Below are positions 1-8,839 of a stretch of 64,000 nucleotides of DNA, one piece after another. The position numbers were made by a program, and so were the translations under genes. The notes under the pieces are model-generated. The model saw nothing but the letters and a program-made list of their open reading frames with translations, was not told the DNA's origin and did no database searches. Source of the DNA: Catellatospora tritici (lineage in GTDB: Bacteria; Actinomycetota; Actinomycetes; Mycobacteriales; Micromonosporaceae). The stretch covers positions 451,067 to 515,066 of the forward strand of contig NZ_JAHRCY010000001.1 of assembly GCF_019083965.1 (NCBI RefSeq). The letters are read 5' to 3'. How positions within the stretch are numbered: position 1 is the stretch's first letter; every line of letters starts with the position of its first letter.

Positions 1-468
1 GAAGCGCACGCCCTCGTCGGCGATGCGGTCGATGTTGGGCGTGCGGTAGCCCATCAGCCCGTCGCTGTAGCAGCTCAGGTTGGTTATGCCGATGTCGTCG
101 CCCCAGATCACCAGGATGTTGGGTCGGCCCGCACCCGCGCTCCCGCCGCCGGTCACTGCGCGCCCGGTCGCCTTGGTCGCCCTCGCCGTACCCCGCTTCG
201 CCGACGCGCTCCGGGCGGGACCCGACGCCGCCTTCTTCCGGGGAGACGGGGCAGGACCCGCGCTGGCTGTCACCTTCTTCGCCGGGACCTTCTTGGCGGC
301 TTTCGCGGCGGTGCCCCGCTTCGCGGCCGGACCCGCTGCCACAACCACTGACTTGGCGGGTGCCGTCTTCGTCGCGGGCGATTTCTTCGCCGTCGACGTC
401 TTCTTCGCGGCCGCCTTCGCGGCGGGCGCCCGGCCAGCCGCGGTCCCAACCGCCTGCTTGCGCGCCAT
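1..468 (-). CDS. Arylsulfatase with Lys/Ala-rich N-terminal tail (partial, runs off window start)
   Basis: Only the first 156 residues are in the window. Residues 1 to about 114 form a low-complexity tail rich in Lys, Ala and Pro, with runs such as [15 protein letters not shown], resembling histone H1 or bacterial histone-like tails. From residue 115 the sequence [13 protein letters not shown], followed by [14 protein letters not shown], is the classic start of the alkaline-phosphatase-superfamily sulfatase domain, with the Asp pair that binds calcium. The active-site CxPxR motif lies outside the window. No signal peptide is visible, so I infer a cytoplasmic enzyme. The ATG has GGAGGTG five to six bases upstream. 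A formylglycine-generating-enzyme homologue 1.6 kb away could mature its catalytic cysteine. Family assignment is strong; the substrate is unknown. Confidence 0.85.
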   Translation of the reverse strand, partial: MARKQAVGTAAGRAPAAKAAAKKTSTAKKSPATKTAPAKSVVVAAGPAAKRGTAAKAAKKVPAKKVTASAGPAPSPRKKAASGPARSASAKRGTARATKATGRAVTGGGSAGAGRPNILVIWGDDIGITNLSCYSDGLMGYRTPNIDRIADEGVRF

Positions 469-489
469 GATCACCTCCGGTGGGGACGG

Positions 490-551
490 TGCACTTTCCG
501 GGAAACCGCACGAACAACCAGGCTCATTGCTGCACTTTCCCCGAAACTGCA
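490..551. repeat. Two same-orientation copies of the GTTTCGGGGAAAGTGCAC dispersed repeat
   Basis: Copies of the repeat read TGCACTTTCC(G/C)(G/C)GAAACYGCA at 490-510 and 531-551, 41 bp apart in the same orientation. The copy at 490 carries GGG where the others carry CCG, which makes its centre (TTTCCGGGAAA) self-palindromic. They lie between the divergent arylsulfatase and ZIP genes, whereas copies at 21.1 and 39.1 kb are inverted pairs between convergent genes. The surrounding 469-666 gap shows no gene. Confidence 0.8.
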
Positions 552-666
552 GCATCGGGCGGACACTCGCTCGCCCAGTATTCCGGGATTAACGGCAGGA
601 ATTCTCATGTTCAGGTCAATTTGGGCAGAGCCGCAGCCGGCGTGACAGCAGGCGCGTTGACGCTGC

Positions 667-1371
667 GTGGAGGCACTGCAAGCGGCGGCGTGGGGTGCGT
701 TCGGAGCGTCGTCGCTACTCATCGGGGCCTGGCTGGCGGTGCACTGGCGCGCGCCGCGCGCCACCGTCGGCATGGTAATGGGCTTCGGCGCCGGGGCGCT
801 GCTGGCCGCCATCGCGTATGAGCTGATCCCGACCGGCTTCGGCCCCGACCCCTGGCTGTTCGCCGCCTTCGGCCTCGGCGCGGCCGTTTTCTACCAGCTC
901 GACCGGGCCGTCACCAAGCGGTCCAGCCGGGGCGCGGGCTCGGCCCAGCGGTCGATCGCGCTCGGCGCGCTGCTGGACGGCATCCCGGAGTCGATGGTGC
1001 TGGGCATGGGCGTGGCGCAGGGCGGCACGGTCGGGGTGGCATTCCTGGCCGCGGTGTTCCTGTCCAACCTGCCCGAGTCGCTGGGTGCCACCGCCACCAT
1101 GGACACGGTCGGGGGCGGTCCGCGGCGGCCATACCGGATCTGGTGGATCATCATCGGCCTGTCCGCGCTCGCCGCAGCGGTCGGATACCTGGCGGTCACG
1201 CTGCTGCCGCAGGCGGACGGGACCTACGCCGAGGCGTTCGCGGCGGGGGCGGTGCTCACGATGCTCACCGACTCGATGATGCCCGAGGCGTACGCGCAGG
1301 GCGGCAAGGCGACGGGGCTGCTCACGGTGCTCGGTTTCGCGGTCGCCGGTGCCCTGTCCGCGATGGCGTAG
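667..1371 (+). CDS. ZIP-family divalent metal permease
   Basis: This 234-residue polytopic membrane protein resembles the ZIP/GufA zinc permeases, which move Zn2+ or related cations into the cytoplasm. About seven hydrophobic segments are visible, starting with WGAFGASSLLIGAWLAV. The metal-site helices are recognisable as DGIPESMVLG (about residues 105-114) and NLPESLGA (about residues 134-141). In canonical ZIPs these read HNxPEG and HExPHE, so the usual histidines are replaced by Asp and Asn while the P-E pairs remain. Metal preference may therefore differ or transport may be altered. The GTG start is the first plausible one and has no clear ribosome-binding site. It is transcribed away from the arylsulfatase. 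Confidence 0.8.
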   Translation: MEALQAAAWGAFGASSLLIGAWLAVHWRAPRATVGMVMGFGAGALLAAIAYELIPTGFGPDPWLFAAFGLGAAVFYQLDRAVTKRSSRGAGSAQRSIALGALLDGIPESMVLGMGVAQGGTVGVAFLAAVFLSNLPESLGATATMDTVGGGPRRPYRIWWIIIGLSALAAAVGYLAVTLLPQADGTYAEAFAAGAVLTMLTDSMMPEAYAQGGKATGLLTVLGFAVAGALSAMA

Positions 1372-1465
1372 GACCGGTTGATATTCGGCTAATTCAGGAA
1401 AAGGCATCGAAGCACGCATACCGTGCATAGTCTGTGGTTCGAACGACACTGCGCAGGAGGTCCGG

Positions 1466-2098
1466 ATGAGCACCACCGCGGGCAACACCGGCATCGGCGG
1501 GCCCCGGCCCAACGAGACGCTCTACGGGCAGGAGCTGGCACAGCTCACCAAGGTGCCCTGGTGGCTGTTCCTGATCACCGGCGTGTGCTGGATCATCATC
1601 AGCTGGTGGGTGCTGGCGTTCAACTCCCGCAGCATCAACACCATCGCCACCCTGACCGGCATCGTCATCCTGGTCGCGGCCGTCGCCGAGCTGTTCCAGG
1701 CGTTCTTCGCGCCCGGCTGGCGCTGGCTGCACGCCATCCTGGGCATCCTGTTCCTGTTCACCGGCTTCATCTGCTGGATCAACCCCGGCAAGACGGTGTT
1801 CTGGCTGGCCGCGTTCATCGGCTGGTACCTGCTGTTCAAGGGCGCCGCCGACATCATCCTGGCGTTCATGACCAAGCGCGAGCACGACGGCTGGTGGCTC
1901 GGCCTGATCATCGGCATCATCGAGATGATCCTGGGCTTCTGGGCGGCAGGCCGGTTCACCCGGTCGCTCGGACTGCTGATCGTGCTGGTCGGCGTCATCG
2001 CGCTGACCCGCGCCATCACCGACTTCATCATGGCCTTCCGCATCCGCGAGCTGTCCCACCGAGCCCGCGAGCTGACGAACGGCACGGCGGCCAGGTGA
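1466..2098 (+). CDS. HdeD / DUF308 family membrane protein
   Basis: This 210-residue protein has about six transmembrane segments from residue 30 onward, arranged as internally similar pairs (for example ITGVCWIIISWWVLAF and ILGILFLFTGFICWI). That is the pattern of HdeD acid-resistance-type proteins (DUF308). The biochemical role of the family is not established outside enterobacterial acid stress. The ATG has a strong AGGAGG five bases upstream. Its TGA overlaps the GTG of the formylglycine-generating-enzyme homologue by four bases, so the two are probably translationally coupled. A second HdeD homologue lies at 34.3 kb. Confidence 0.85.
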   Translation: MSTTAGNTGIGGPRPNETLYGQELAQLTKVPWWLFLITGVCWIIISWWVLAFNSRSINTIATLTGIVILVAAVAELFQAFFAPGWRWLHAILGILFLFTGFICWINPGKTVFWLAAFIGWYLLFKGAADIILAFMTKREHDGWWLGLIIGIIEMILGFWAAGRFTRSLGLLIVLVGVIALTRAITDFIMAFRIRELSHRARELTNGTAAR

Positions 2099-3153
2099 TC
2101 CGTACGACCGCCGACAAGCCCGTGAACGGCGTCGCCCCTGGCGACGCCGCCGCGCTGCCCGAGCCCGACGACCCGACCGAGACCATCCCCGCCGTCCCGA
2201 TCGAGCAGCAGCCCGGCTACCGCGAACCACCCCGGCCGGGCATGGTCTGGATCCCCGGCGGCACCTTCCGGATGGGCTCCGACCGGCACTATCCGGAGGA
2301 GGCGCCCGCGCACCCGGTGACGGTCACGGGCTTCTGGATGGATCGGTGCACGGTGACCAACGCCGAGTTCGCCCGGTTCGTCCGCGAGACCGGGCACGTC
2401 ACCGTCGCCGAGATCGCCCCGGACGCCGCCGACTACCCCGGCGCCGACCCGGCGCTGCTGGTGCCCGCCTCGGTGGTGTTCGTCAAACCGAACCACCGCG
2501 TCGACCTGCGCGACCTCGGCAACTGGTGGCACTTCGTGCCGGGCGCCGACTGGCGCCACCCGTACGGCCCCGACTCCTCGATCGAGGGGCTCGACGACCA
2601 CCCGGTGGTGCACGTGGCCTGGGCCGATGTCGCCGCGTACGCCCGGTGGGCCGGAGCCGACCTGCCCACCGAGGCCGAGTGGGAGTACGCCGCGTGCGGC
2701 GGCCGCGCCGAGCCCCCCGAGTACGCCTGGGGCGACGAGCTGACGCCCGGCGGCATCCACCTGGCCAACGTGTGGCAGGGCGAGTTCCCGGTGCTCAACC
2801 TGTGCGCCGACGGCTACGAGCACACCGCGCCGGTCGGCTCGTTCCCGCCGAACCTGTTCGGGCTGTCCGACATGATCGGCAACGTGTGGGAGTGGACCTC
2901 GGACTGGTTCGGGCCGTACGAGCCGGCCACGCACGCCTGCTGCGCCCCGGCCGACCCGCGCGGCGGCCGCGAGCAGGACAGCTACGACCCGGCCCTGCCC
3001 GGGGTGCGCATCCCACGGCGGGTGATGAAGGGCGGCTCGTTCCTGTGCGCGCCGAACTACTGCCGCCGGTACCGTCCCGCCGCCCGGATGCCGCAGGCCG
3101 TCGACACCTCCACCTGTCATCTCGGCTTCCGGCTGGTGGTCCGCCCGGACTGA
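2095..3153 (+). CDS. Formylglycine-generating enzyme (FGE/SUMF1 family) sulfatase modifier
   Basis: This 352-residue protein is a full-length FGE-sulfatase domain protein. It begins at GMVWIPGGTFRMGSD (about residue 50), continues through FWMDRCTVTNAEFARFV, LPTEAEWEYAA and IGNVWEWTSDW, and ends CxxxxCRRYRPAAR...LGFRLV. The two cysteines in CAPNYC match the copper-binding active-site pair of true FGEs, which oxidise the sulfatase CxPxR cysteine to formylglycine. That supports an active modifier over a structural relative. No signal peptide is visible, fitting a cytoplasmic sulfatase client; the arylsulfatase at the window start is the obvious candidate. GTG at 2095 overlaps the HdeD stop by four bases. 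An ATG at 2242 is an alternative but would cut into the domain edge. Confidence 0.87.
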   Translation: MIRTTADKPVNGVAPGDAAALPEPDDPTETIPAVPIEQQPGYREPPRPGMVWIPGGTFRMGSDRHYPEEAPAHPVTVTGFWMDRCTVTNAEFARFVRETGHVTVAEIAPDAADYPGADPALLVPASVVFVKPNHRVDLRDLGNWWHFVPGADWRHPYGPDSSIEGLDDHPVVHVAWADVAAYARWAGADLPTEAEWEYAACGGRAEPPEYAWGDELTPGGIHLANVWQGEFPVLNLCADGYEHTAPVGSFPPNLFGLSDMIGNVWEWTSDWFGPYEPATHACCAPADPRGGREQDSYDPALPGVRIPRRVMKGGSFLCAPNYCRRYRPAARMPQAVDTSTCHLGFRLVVRPD

Positions 3154-3204
3154 GCCCGCACCCCGGGACCACGCGGGTGGCGCGGGTTCGGGAGGATGGT
3201 CGCC

Positions 3205-4464
3205 ATGTCCGCCCCCGCCCCCGTCGTCGGCACATCCGACGCACCCGCCGACACCGAAGCACCCAGCCGGCGGCGGCAGTGGCGGGCACGGGCCTGGGAG
3301 GTGCTGCCGCCGGTGGTGTCGTACCTGGTGGGGCACCTGCTCTACACGATCGCCGGGTGGCTGGTGGGCGAGCCGTACCTGCCGGTGGACGGGCGGGTGC
3401 GCGCCGACTCCGGGCTGTACGCCCTGATCGCCTCGCGCGGCTACGACCTGTTCCCCTGCCGCGAGGACCCGGCCCTGGCCCCGCTGTTCTCCCCCGACGC
3501 CTGGTGCGGCTCGGCGGGCTGGTTCCCGCTCTACCCCGGCCTGATCAAGGCGATCACGACGATCACGGGCCTCGGCGAGTACGAGGCGGGCCTGCTGATC
3601 ACCGAGGTCTGCCTGCTCGTCACCGCCGCCCTGCTGTGGCTGCTGCTGCGGCGCGCCGCCGTCGCGCGCGGGACGGCGCTGGCGGTGCTCGCCCTGGCCA
3701 CGGTTCTGCCCAGCGGCGTCTATCTGCACGCGGTGTTCCCGATGTCGCTGGCCGCGGCGCTGCTGCTGTGCTGCGTGCTCGCGCTGCACGCGCGGCGGTG
3801 GGCGCTGGCGGGGCTGCTCGGGGCGGTGGTCGCCGCGGCGTACCCGGTGGGGATCCTGGTCGCGGCGCTCGGCCTCGGCCCGGTCGCGGTGCTGTGGCAC
3901 CGGGGCGAGCTGACCTGGCCTCGGGCGCTGCGCGCGGCACTGCTGGCGTGCGGCCTGCCACTGCTCGGCCTGGCCGTGGTGTTCGGGGTGTACCAGCTGA
4001 CGGTCGGGCACTGGGACGCCTACCTGATGATCCAGCGGCACTACGGCAACGGGTTCCACAACCCGATCACCTCGCTGTGGCAGCTGGCCACGCAGCCCGC
4101 GGTCATCCCGATCCCCGAGCCCCGACCGGAGCTGCTGTGGGTGCTGCACGTGTTCACCGACGCGGAGCTGTACTGGTCGCTGGGGCTGGTGCTGCTGTGC
4201 GTGGCCGCCACCGTGCTCGCGGCGCGGCGCCGCACGCTGACCCCGGTCGACGCCGGGCTGGCCCTGTACGCGCTGGCCATGTTCGTCGGCCCACTCGTCG
4301 CTGGACCGGGCGTCTCGCAGTACCGCTCGCACACCCTGCTGCTGCCCGCCGTCCTCCTGCTCCGCCACCTCCCGGCCCGCCTGGTCCTGTGGCCGTACAC
4401 CGACGCCGCTGCCGCCATCGCCCTGCCCATGGGCACCCTCTTCTCCACCTGGCTCCTCTTCTAA
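3205..4464 (+). CDS. PIG-V-like GT-C membrane glycosyltransferase
   Basis: This 419-residue protein has about ten transmembrane segments. It carries two signatures of PIG-V-type mannosyltransferase homologues in bacteria: the first extracytoplasmic loop ADSGLYALIASRGY, with the acidic residue expected of GT-C enzymes, and WFPLYPGLIKAI. Such enzymes use polyprenyl-phosphate sugars on the outer face of the membrane. Donor and acceptor cannot be read from sequence. I chose ATG 3205 because GGAGG sits nine bases upstream; an ATG at 3196 directly abuts that GGAGG. Both neighbours on the same strand are separated by short gaps. Confidence 0.7.
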   Translation: MSAPAPVVGTSDAPADTEAPSRRRQWRARAWEVLPPVVSYLVGHLLYTIAGWLVGEPYLPVDGRVRADSGLYALIASRGYDLFPCREDPALAPLFSPDAWCGSAGWFPLYPGLIKAITTITGLGEYEAGLLITEVCLLVTAALLWLLLRRAAVARGTALAVLALATVLPSGVYLHAVFPMSLAAALLLCCVLALHARRWALAGLLGAVVAAAYPVGILVAALGLGPVAVLWHRGELTWPRALRAALLACGLPLLGLAVVFGVYQLTVGHWDAYLMIQRHYGNGFHNPITSLWQLATQPAVIPIPEPRPELLWVLHVFTDAELYWSLGLVLLCVAATVLAARRRTLTPVDAGLALYALAMFVGPLVAGPGVSQYRSHTLLLPAVLLLRHLPARLVLWPYTDAAAAIALPMGTLFSTWLLF

Positions 4465-4542
4465 CCAACAGGTGGGCGAGGGGTGGAGGGGGAAACAGGG
4501 CGGGGGTAGGGTGCGGGCTCCCGGGTGGGTAGGAGGTTTGGG

Positions 4543-5913
4543 ATGGTTCCCGAGGGTGTGGATCTGGCGGTACGGTCGCTGGGCGACTGCCGGGTGGACT
4601 CGCCGCTGGCGTCGCTGCTGGACGGGGCGGCATCGACCGAGCACTACGTCAACGAGGACGACCGCGTTCTGTTCGACGACACCGTGGGCATGCTGACCAG
4701 CCGCGACATGCCGATCGAGGCGCTGCCGGGGTTCGAGCCGGGCGGCCCGCGCCGCAAGATCTTCTTTCAGCCGTCGAAGACCCGGGTCGGCATCGTGACC
4801 TGCGGCGGTCTGTGCCCCGGTCTCAACGACGTCATCCGGGGTCTGGTGCTCCAACTGACCTCCCACTACGGCGTCACCAAGATCTACGGCTTCCGCAACG
4901 GCTACCAGGGCTTCATCGCCAAGTACGGGCACCCGCCGATCGACCTCACCGCCGAGGCCGTCAGCGGCATCAACGAGTACGGCGGCACCATCCTCGGCAG
5001 CTCGCGCGGCAGCCAGGACTCGTACGAGATCGTCGACTGCCTGGAGCAGATGAGCATCAACGTGCTGTTCGTGATCGGCGGTGACGGCTCGATGCGCGGG
5101 GCGCTGCGCATCGCCGACGTGGTCAAGGAGCGCGGGCTGAAGATCGCCGTCATCGGGGTGCCGAAGACGATCGACAACGACATCCCGTACATCGACCAGA
5201 GCTTCGGCTTCCAGACCGCCTTCTCGAAGGCGACCGAGTCGATCCGCAGTGCGCACGTGGAGGCGCGGGCGGTGCCCGACGGCGTCGGCCTGGTGCAGGT
5301 GATGGGCCGCCACTCCGGCTTCATCGCCTGCTACGCCGCGCTGGCCAACAACGACGCCGACTACGTGCTGGTGCCGGAGGTGCCGTTCACGCTCGACGGG
5401 GAGGACGGGTTCCTGGCGCACCTGCGCCGACGGGTGCGCACGCGTGGGCACGCGGTGGTGGTCGCGGCCGAGGGCGCCGGGCAGGAGTACCTGAACTCCG
5501 AGCCGGTGCAGGTGGACAAGTCCGGCAACCCGAAGCTACGCGACATCGGCATCTACCTGCGCAAGCGCATCGCCGACGACTTCGCCGCGCACGGCATGGA
5601 GGCCAACCTCAAGTACATCGACCCCAGTTACGCCATCCGCAGCGTGCCCGCCAACCCGTACGACAGCGTCTACTGCATCCGGCTGGCCCACGCCGCCGTG
5701 CACGCCGCGATGGCCGGGCGCACCGCGATGGTGGTCGGGCGATGGCGCGGCCGGTTCGTACACGTGCCGATCTCCCTGGCCATCAGCAAGCGCAACCAGG
5801 TCGATCCCGCCGGCGACCTCTGGATGTCGGTCCTGGAGGCCACCGGCCAGCCCCGCACCTTCGGCCCCGCCCCCACCCTCCAGCCCGCCGCCCCCATCCT
5901 CCGGGCCAGTTGA
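4543..5913 (+). CDS. 6-phosphofructokinase, PPi-PFK-like (clade X) subgroup
   Basis: This 456-residue enzyme phosphorylates fructose 6-phosphate in glycolysis. Diagnostic motifs are TCGGLCPGLNDVIRG (nucleotide loop), GGDGSMRGA, PKTIDNDI (catalytic Asp) and MGRHSGFIA. It is longer than E. coli PfkA (320 aa), with an extra N-terminal region of about 75 residues as in the plant/trypanosome-type group. Gly in GGDGS, where PPi enzymes usually have Asp (GGDDS), favours ATP as phosphoryl donor. Lys in PKTIDND is shared with both PPi enzymes and trypanosomal ATP enzymes. AGGAGG lies six bases before ATG 4543; an upstream in-frame GTG at 4525 precedes that site and is rejected. The gene converges on the GH63 gene. 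Confidence 0.88.
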   Translation: MVPEGVDLAVRSLGDCRVDSPLASLLDGAASTEHYVNEDDRVLFDDTVGMLTSRDMPIEALPGFEPGGPRRKIFFQPSKTRVGIVTCGGLCPGLNDVIRGLVLQLTSHYGVTKIYGFRNGYQGFIAKYGHPPIDLTAEAVSGINEYGGTILGSSRGSQDSYEIVDCLEQMSINVLFVIGGDGSMRGALRIADVVKERGLKIAVIGVPKTIDNDIPYIDQSFGFQTAFSKATESIRSAHVEARAVPDGVGLVQVMGRHSGFIACYAALANNDADYVLVPEVPFTLDGEDGFLAHLRRRVRTRGHAVVVAAEGAGQEYLNSEPVQVDKSGNPKLRDIGIYLRKRIADDFAAHGMEANLKYIDPSYAIRSVPANPYDSVYCIRLAHAAVHAAMAGRTAMVVGRWRGRFVHVPISLAISKRNQVDPAGDLWMSVLEATGQPRTFGPAPTLQPAAPILRAS

Positions 5914-5982
5914 TCAGGAAGCCGTGCCACCGACACGCCGTCGACCCGTGCCATAAGTTCATGATCGACGGGAAAGGGGTGG

Positions 5983-8649
5983 TCAGCGGGGGTCTGGGGA
6001 GGGGTCGGGGTGGCGGCGGGTGAGGATGAGGTCGAGGACCAGGGCGGTCCAGCCGCACTGATGGGCCGCGCCCAGGCCGAGGCCGGTGTCGCCGTGGAAG
6101 TACTCGTAGAAGAGCAGGTGGTCGGTCCAGTCGGCGTGGTCGGGCAGCTGGGGGTGGCGGGGGGCGTACGGGCGGTCACCGTTGCCGTCCGGTAGGAACA
6201 GGGCGATCAGGCGGTCGGACAGGTCGTCGGCGATCTGGTCGAGGGTGAGCTTCTGGCCGGAGCGGGTGGGGAACTCCACCTGCAGGTCCTCGTGGAAGAA
6301 CCGGGCGTAGTGGCGCACGCCCTCGATGAGCAGGTAGTTCACCGGGAACCAGATCGGGCCGCGCCAGTTGGAGTTGCCGCCGAACAGCCCGTTGGTCGAC
6401 TCGGCGGGCTCGTACCCGACGGTGAAGTCGTTGCCGCCCAGCCGCACCGTGTACGGGTTCGCCAGGTGATAACGCGACAGCGAGCGCAGCCCGTACGGCG
6501 ACAGGAACTCCTCCTCGTCGAGCATCCGGGACAGGATGCGCCGCAGTTGCTCGGGCCCGACCACAGCGAGCAGCCGCTGCTGCTGACCCCCGCCGGAGAT
6601 CCGCCGTGAGCCGACGACCTCGGCGAACTCGGGCCGGTTGGTGAGGAACCAGCGCAGCCGGGCCGCGATCTCGGGCAGCCGCACCAGCGTCACCGAGCTG
6701 AGCGTGGTGGTGGCGCACAGCGGCAGCAGCCCGACCACCGAGCGCACCTTCAGCGGCACCTCCCGGCCGTCGGTGCGGCGCAGCACGTCGTAGAAGAAGC
6801 CGTCCTCGTCGTCCCACAGGCCCTGGTCGGAGGCGGCGTTGGCGATGTAGGCGAAGTGCTCCAGGAACTTGGTCGCTATGTCGGTCCAGACCCGGTCGTG
6901 GGTGGCCAGGACCAGCGAGATCTCCAGCAGGTTGAGGGCGTACATCGCCATCCAGGCGGTGCCGTCGGACTGCTCCAGCACCCCGGGCACGGGCAGCGAC
7001 GCCGACCGGTCGAACGGGCCGACGTTGTCCAGGCCCAGGAAGCCGCCCTCGAACAGGTTGTTGCCGCCGGTGTCCTTGCGGTTGACCCACCAGGTGAAGT
7101 TCAGCAGCAGCTTGTGCATGATCCGGGCGAGGAAGGCGAAGTCGCGCGCCCCGTCGATCTCGAACACGCGCAGCGCGGCCCAGGCGTGCACCGGCGGGTT
7201 CACGTCCCCGAACGCCCACTCGTAGGCGGGGATCTGGCCGTTGGGGTGCAGGTACCAGTCGCGCAGCAGCAACAGCAGCTGCTCCTTGGCGAAGTGCGGG
7301 TCGACCCGGGCCAGCGCGACGCAGTGGAAGGCCAGGTCCCAGGCCGCGTACCAGGGGTACTCCCACGGGTCGGGCATCGAGATGACGTCGAAGCTGGTCA
7401 TGTGGCGCCAGGTGTGGTTGCGACCGTACCGGTGCCCGTCCGGCGGCGGCACCGAGCCCGGGTCGCCGTCGAGCCAGCGGGCCACGTCGTAGTGGTAGAA
7501 CTGCTTGCCCCACATGAGCCCGGCCACGGCCTTGCGCACGATGTCGGCCTCGGCCGACGGGGTGCCCGCGGGCACGAGCTGCGCGAAGTAGTCGTCGGCC
7601 TCGGTGCGCCGGGCGGTCATGATCTCGTCGAAGTCGCCGGGCAGCGCCGGGGCGATGCGGGCCCGGCTGCCGGGCGCCGCGACCTGGGTCAGCCGCAGTC
7701 GGATGCGCGCGGTCTCCCCCGGCGGCACGGTGAGCACGTAGTGCAGGGCGGCCTTGGTGCCGACCCCGGCCGGGTTGACCGTGTCCGTGCCGTGCACGAC
7801 GTGGTCGGCGATGGCGTCCTTGGGATGGTCCGGCGTCTCCTCGTACCCCCACAGCCGCCGCGCGTTGGTCTCGTTGTCGCAGGCCAGCGGGGTCGGGTCG
7901 CCGTCGCCCTGCAGGACGAGCTGGCCCAGGATGCGGTGGCGGGCGTGCAGCGCGCCGCCGCCGCCCGCGACCTGCTCGACGATGATCTCCGGCTTGTCGT
8001 CCCGGCCGGGCAGGCCCCACGACCAGGTGTTGCGGAACCAGAGCGTGGGCAGCACGTGGATGGTCGCGGGCGTGCTCGCCCGGTTGGTGAGGCTGACCAG
8101 GACGCACAGGTCGGTCGGCTCGGCCTTGGCGTAGTCGGCGGTGACGACCCAGTAGCGGTCGTCGGCGAAGACCCCGGTGTCGGCCAGTTCGTACTCCGGC
8201 TCGGCCCGTTCCAGCTGCCGGTTGACCGCGACCAGCTCCGAGTACGGGAACTCCCGCTGCGGGTAGTGGTAGCGCCACGACATCCACGAGTGCGTCGGCG
8301 TGGAGTCGGTGTACCACCAGTACTCCTTGGCGTCCTCGCCGTGGTTGCCCTCGTTGCCGGTCAGCCCGAACAGCCGCTCCTTGAGGATGGGGTCGACGCC
8401 GTTCCACAGCGCGAGTCCGAAGCAGAAGGTCTGCCGCTCGTCACAGACGCCCGCCAGCCCGTCCTCGTTCCACCGGTATGCCCGCGAGCGCGCGTGGTCG
8501 TGCGGAAAGTACTCCCAGGCCGTGCCGTGTTCGCTGTAGTCCTCGCGCACGGTGCCCCAGGCCCGTTCGGAAAGGTATGGTCCCCAGGCCCGCCAGGGCT
8601 GCGCCCCGGCGTCGGCGTCGGCCAGTCTCCGGCGCTCTGCGTCGTTCAC
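5983..8649 (-). CDS. GH63-type glucosidase-like glycoside hydrolase (MGH1-like)
   Basis: This 888-residue protein matches the bacterial GH63/MGH1-like family. It has an N-terminal beta-rich region ([30 protein letters not shown]) and an alpha/alpha-barrel with [38 protein letters not shown] and [17 protein letters not shown]. Family members are inverting alpha-glycosidases that release glucose or mannose from alpha-linked glucosides such as mannosylglycerate or oligosaccharides. The exact substrate is unknown. No signal peptide is seen, so it is probably cytoplasmic. The GTG start has AGGGGAG about ten bases upstream. It is divergent from the debranching enzyme and probably joins the same alpha-glucan metabolism. 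Confidence 0.8.
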   Translation of the reverse strand: MNDAERRRLADADAGAQPWRAWGPYLSERAWGTVREDYSEHGTAWEYFPHDHARSRAYRWNEDGLAGVCDERQTFCFGLALWNGVDPILKERLFGLTGNEGNHGEDAKEYWWYTDSTPTHSWMSWRYHYPQREFPYSELVAVNRQLERAEPEYELADTGVFADDRYWVVTADYAKAEPTDLCVLVSLTNRASTPATIHVLPTLWFRNTWSWGLPGRDDKPEIIVEQVAGGGGALHARHRILGQLVLQGDGDPTPLACDNETNARRLWGYEETPDHPKDAIADHVVHGTDTVNPAGVGTKAALHYVLTVPPGETARIRLRLTQVAAPGSRARIAPALPGDFDEIMTARRTEADDYFAQLVPAGTPSAEADIVRKAVAGLMWGKQFYHYDVARWLDGDPGSVPPPDGHRYGRNHTWRHMTSFDVISMPDPWEYPWYAAWDLAFHCVALARVDPHFAKEQLLLLLRDWYLHPNGQIPAYEWAFGDVNPPVHAWAALRVFEIDGARDFAFLARIMHKLLLNFTWWVNRKDTGGNNLFEGGFLGLDNVGPFDRSASLPVPGVLEQSDGTAWMAMYALNLLEISLVLATHDRVWTDIATKFLEHFAYIANAASDQGLWDDEDGFFYDVLRRTDGREVPLKVRSVVGLLPLCATTTLSSVTLVRLPEIAARLRWFLTNRPEFAEVVGSRRISGGGQQQRLLAVVGPEQLRRILSRMLDEEEFLSPYGLRSLSRYHLANPYTVRLGGNDFTVGYEPAESTNGLFGGNSNWRGPIWFPVNYLLIEGVRHYARFFHEDLQVEFPTRSGQKLTLDQIADDLSDRLIALFLPDGNGDRPYAPRHPQLPDHADWTDHLLFYEYFHGDTGLGLGAAHQCGWTALVLDLILTRRHPDPSPDPR

Positions 8650-8723
8650 ACGGCCGATTCTCCCCTGCCCGTGTTACACCTTTGTGCAACTTACGTCTGA
8701 TGTCGCGGGTGAGAGTGGCCGCT

Positions 8724-8758
8724 CGGTGTCGTCCGCAGCGCAGCGGAGGACGACACCG
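8724..8758. other. Inverted repeat in GH63/debranching-enzyme divergent promoter gap
   Basis: CGGTGTCGTCC at 8724-8734 is repeated in inverse at 8748-8758 (11 bp stem, 13-base loop). It lies in the 190-bp gap between two divergent glucan-enzyme genes, so it may be a shared regulatory site or a leader hairpin. Apart from this the gap shows no gene. Confidence 0.5.
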
Positions 8759-8839
8759 ATTAAGGCCGCGGTAGCACGCGACCATGAGAACGCGCGATCA
8801 CCATCCCGACCGGGCCAGATCTTTGACAGAGTTGGGTGT

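Noticed and set aside
8823..8828. TTGACA as a -35 for the debranching enzyme
   Set aside because: A matching -10 would fall inside the coding sequence after ATG 8840, so it cannot drive this start.
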